A stretch of 64,000 bases of DNA from Tabrizicola sp. GTDB lineage: Bacteria; Pseudomonadota; Alphaproteobacteria; Rhodobacterales; Rhodobacteraceae. Below, piece by piece: positions 63,254-64,000 of the stretch. The notes under the pieces were generated by a model, which did no database searches, was not told where the DNA came from, and saw only the letters and a program-made list of their open reading frames with translations. Position numbers and translations under genes: made by a program. Each line of letters begins with the position of its first letter. The first letter of the stretch is position 1. The stretch is taken from assembly GCF_016793705.1 (NCBI RefSeq), contig NZ_JAEULO010000041.1, positions 124,001 to 188,000 of the forward strand, in the 5' to 3' direction.

Positions 63254-64000
63254 ATGGACGGGTTCTTTTCCACGGGGTTCGGGACGGCGGTGCTGATCGC
63301 GGCACAGTCGCTGCTGATCGTGGCCTTCGTGATGATCAGCCTTCTGTTCCTCGTCTACGGCGACCGTAAGATCTGGGCGGCGGTGCAGATGCGGCGGGGC
63401 CCGAACGTGGTGGGGCCGTTCGGCCTGCTGCAATCGGTGGCCGATGCGCTGAAATACGTCGTCAAGGAAATCGTCGTCCCCGCCGGGGTGGACCGCCCGG
63501 TCTTCTTCCTGGCGCCGATGCTGTCCTTCGTGCTGGCGATCCTGGCCTGGGCGGTGATCCCCTTCGATGACGGCTGGGTGCTGGCCAACATCAACGTCGC
63601 GATCCTGTTCGTCTTCGCCGTGTCCTCGCTGGAGGTCTACGGCGTGATCATGGGCGGCTGGGCCTCGAACTCGAAATACGCCTTCCTCGGGAGCCTGAGG
63701 TCGGCCGCGCAGATGATCTCCTACGAGGTGTCGCTGGGCCTGATCATCATCGGGGTGATCATCTCGACCGGCGGGATGAGCTTTTCCTCCATCGTGGCGG
63801 CGCAGGAGGGCGACTGGGGCCTGTTCAACTGGTACTGGCTGCCGCATCTGCCGATGGTGGTGCTGTTCTTCGTCAGCGCCCTGGCCGAGACCAACCGCCC
63901 ACCCTTCGACCTGCCCGAGGCGGAGTCCGAGCTGGTTGCCGGTTTCATGGTGGAATATTCCTCGACGCCCTATCTCCTCTTCATGGCGGGCGAATACATC
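63254..64000 (+). CDS. nuoH: NADH-quinone oxidoreductase subunit H (5' part)
   Basis: The first 249 codons of NuoH, cut by the window end. The start ATG at 63254 gives [20 protein letters not shown] and the first helix [41 protein letters not shown]. The family's [23 protein letters not shown] and the quinone-site loop [29 protein letters not shown] are present. It is the membrane subunit next to NuoBD and forms the quinone chamber entrance. About 90 residues are missing at the C-terminus. Confidence 0.95.
   Translation, partial: MDGFFSTGFGTAVLIAAQSLLIVAFVMISLLFLVYGDRKIWAAVQMRRGPNVVGPFGLLQSVADALKYVVKEIVVPAGVDRPVFFLAPMLSFVLAILAWAVIPFDDGWVLANINVAILFVFAVSSLEVYGVIMGGWASNSKYAFLGSLRSAAQMISYEVSLGLIIIGVIISTGGMSFSSIVAAQEGDWGLFNWYWLPHLPMVVLFFVSALAETNRPPFDLPEAESELVAGFMVEYSSTPYLLFMAGEYI

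Overview
The window looks like chromosomal DNA of a high-G+C alphaproteobacterium of the Rhodobacteraceae (Rhodobacter/Paracoccus/Gemmobacter-like). The grounds are the high G+C content, a nuo operon carrying many small extra genes of the kind found in this family, a dcw (cell-wall) segment, many ABC sugar and polyamine transporters, and short intergenic repeats typical of these genomes. I see no rRNA, tRNA, CRISPR array, phage, transposase or defence locus.

Layout. Positions 1-7371 hold a dcw segment: the end of murE, then murF, mraY, an inserted acyltransferase on the minus strand, a LysM/solute-binding chimera, murD and a membrane-anchored NYN nuclease. Positions 7450-14719 (minus) hold a complete trehalose-type uptake and oxidation cluster, thuR-thuEFGKAB, with a readable promoter and LacI-type operators. 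Positions 15074-19299 (plus) hold a polyamine-type ABC transporter. Positions 19468-24082 hold an alpha/beta hydrolase, an RbsD/FucU mutarotase, a ribokinase-family kinase and a Pho-box-driven pstB-phoU-phoB group. Positions 24365-28744 hold an aminotransferase-fold phospho-lyase with its kinase, hemP with a coupled 40-residue gene, moaA and a lipoprotein. Positions 28948-42878 hold a large amino-sugar locus: a ten-gene minus-strand operon (ABC transporter, oxidoreductase, two SIS-domain deaminases, ROK kinase, AgaZ and NagA) divergent from gntR and a GH20 hexosaminidase. Positions 42940-47537 hold alkD, glmS, glmU and gph. Positions 47906-51706 hold a tightly overlapped MFS-DegT-nuclease-MBL operon. 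Positions 52363-64000 hold nuoABCDEFGH (nuoH runs off the end) interleaved with nine small accessory genes.

How the parts work together. The amino-sugar locus reads as one pathway. GH20 releases terminal HexNAc, the ABC system imports it, the ROK kinase phosphorylates it and NagA deacetylates it. NagB-II (GlcN-6-P) or AgaS (GalN-6-P) then deaminates it, and AgaZ continues the tagatose branch. The biosynthetic glmS/glmU lie next door. The thu cluster imports a disaccharide and oxidises it to a 3-keto sugar.

Most notable non-coding structure. (1) A 72-nt element occurs three times. It is a 15-bp palindrome, exactly 42 nt, then a CtrA-like TTAA-N7-TTAA box, always placed just behind a stop codon. 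(2) A degenerate second copy of the 3' end of mraY lies on the far side of the acyltransferase, pointing to an insertion or replacement in the dcw cluster. (3) A composite intergenic repeat family has at least five copies. All alignments and counts were done by hand, and functional names rest on motif recognition without database searches.
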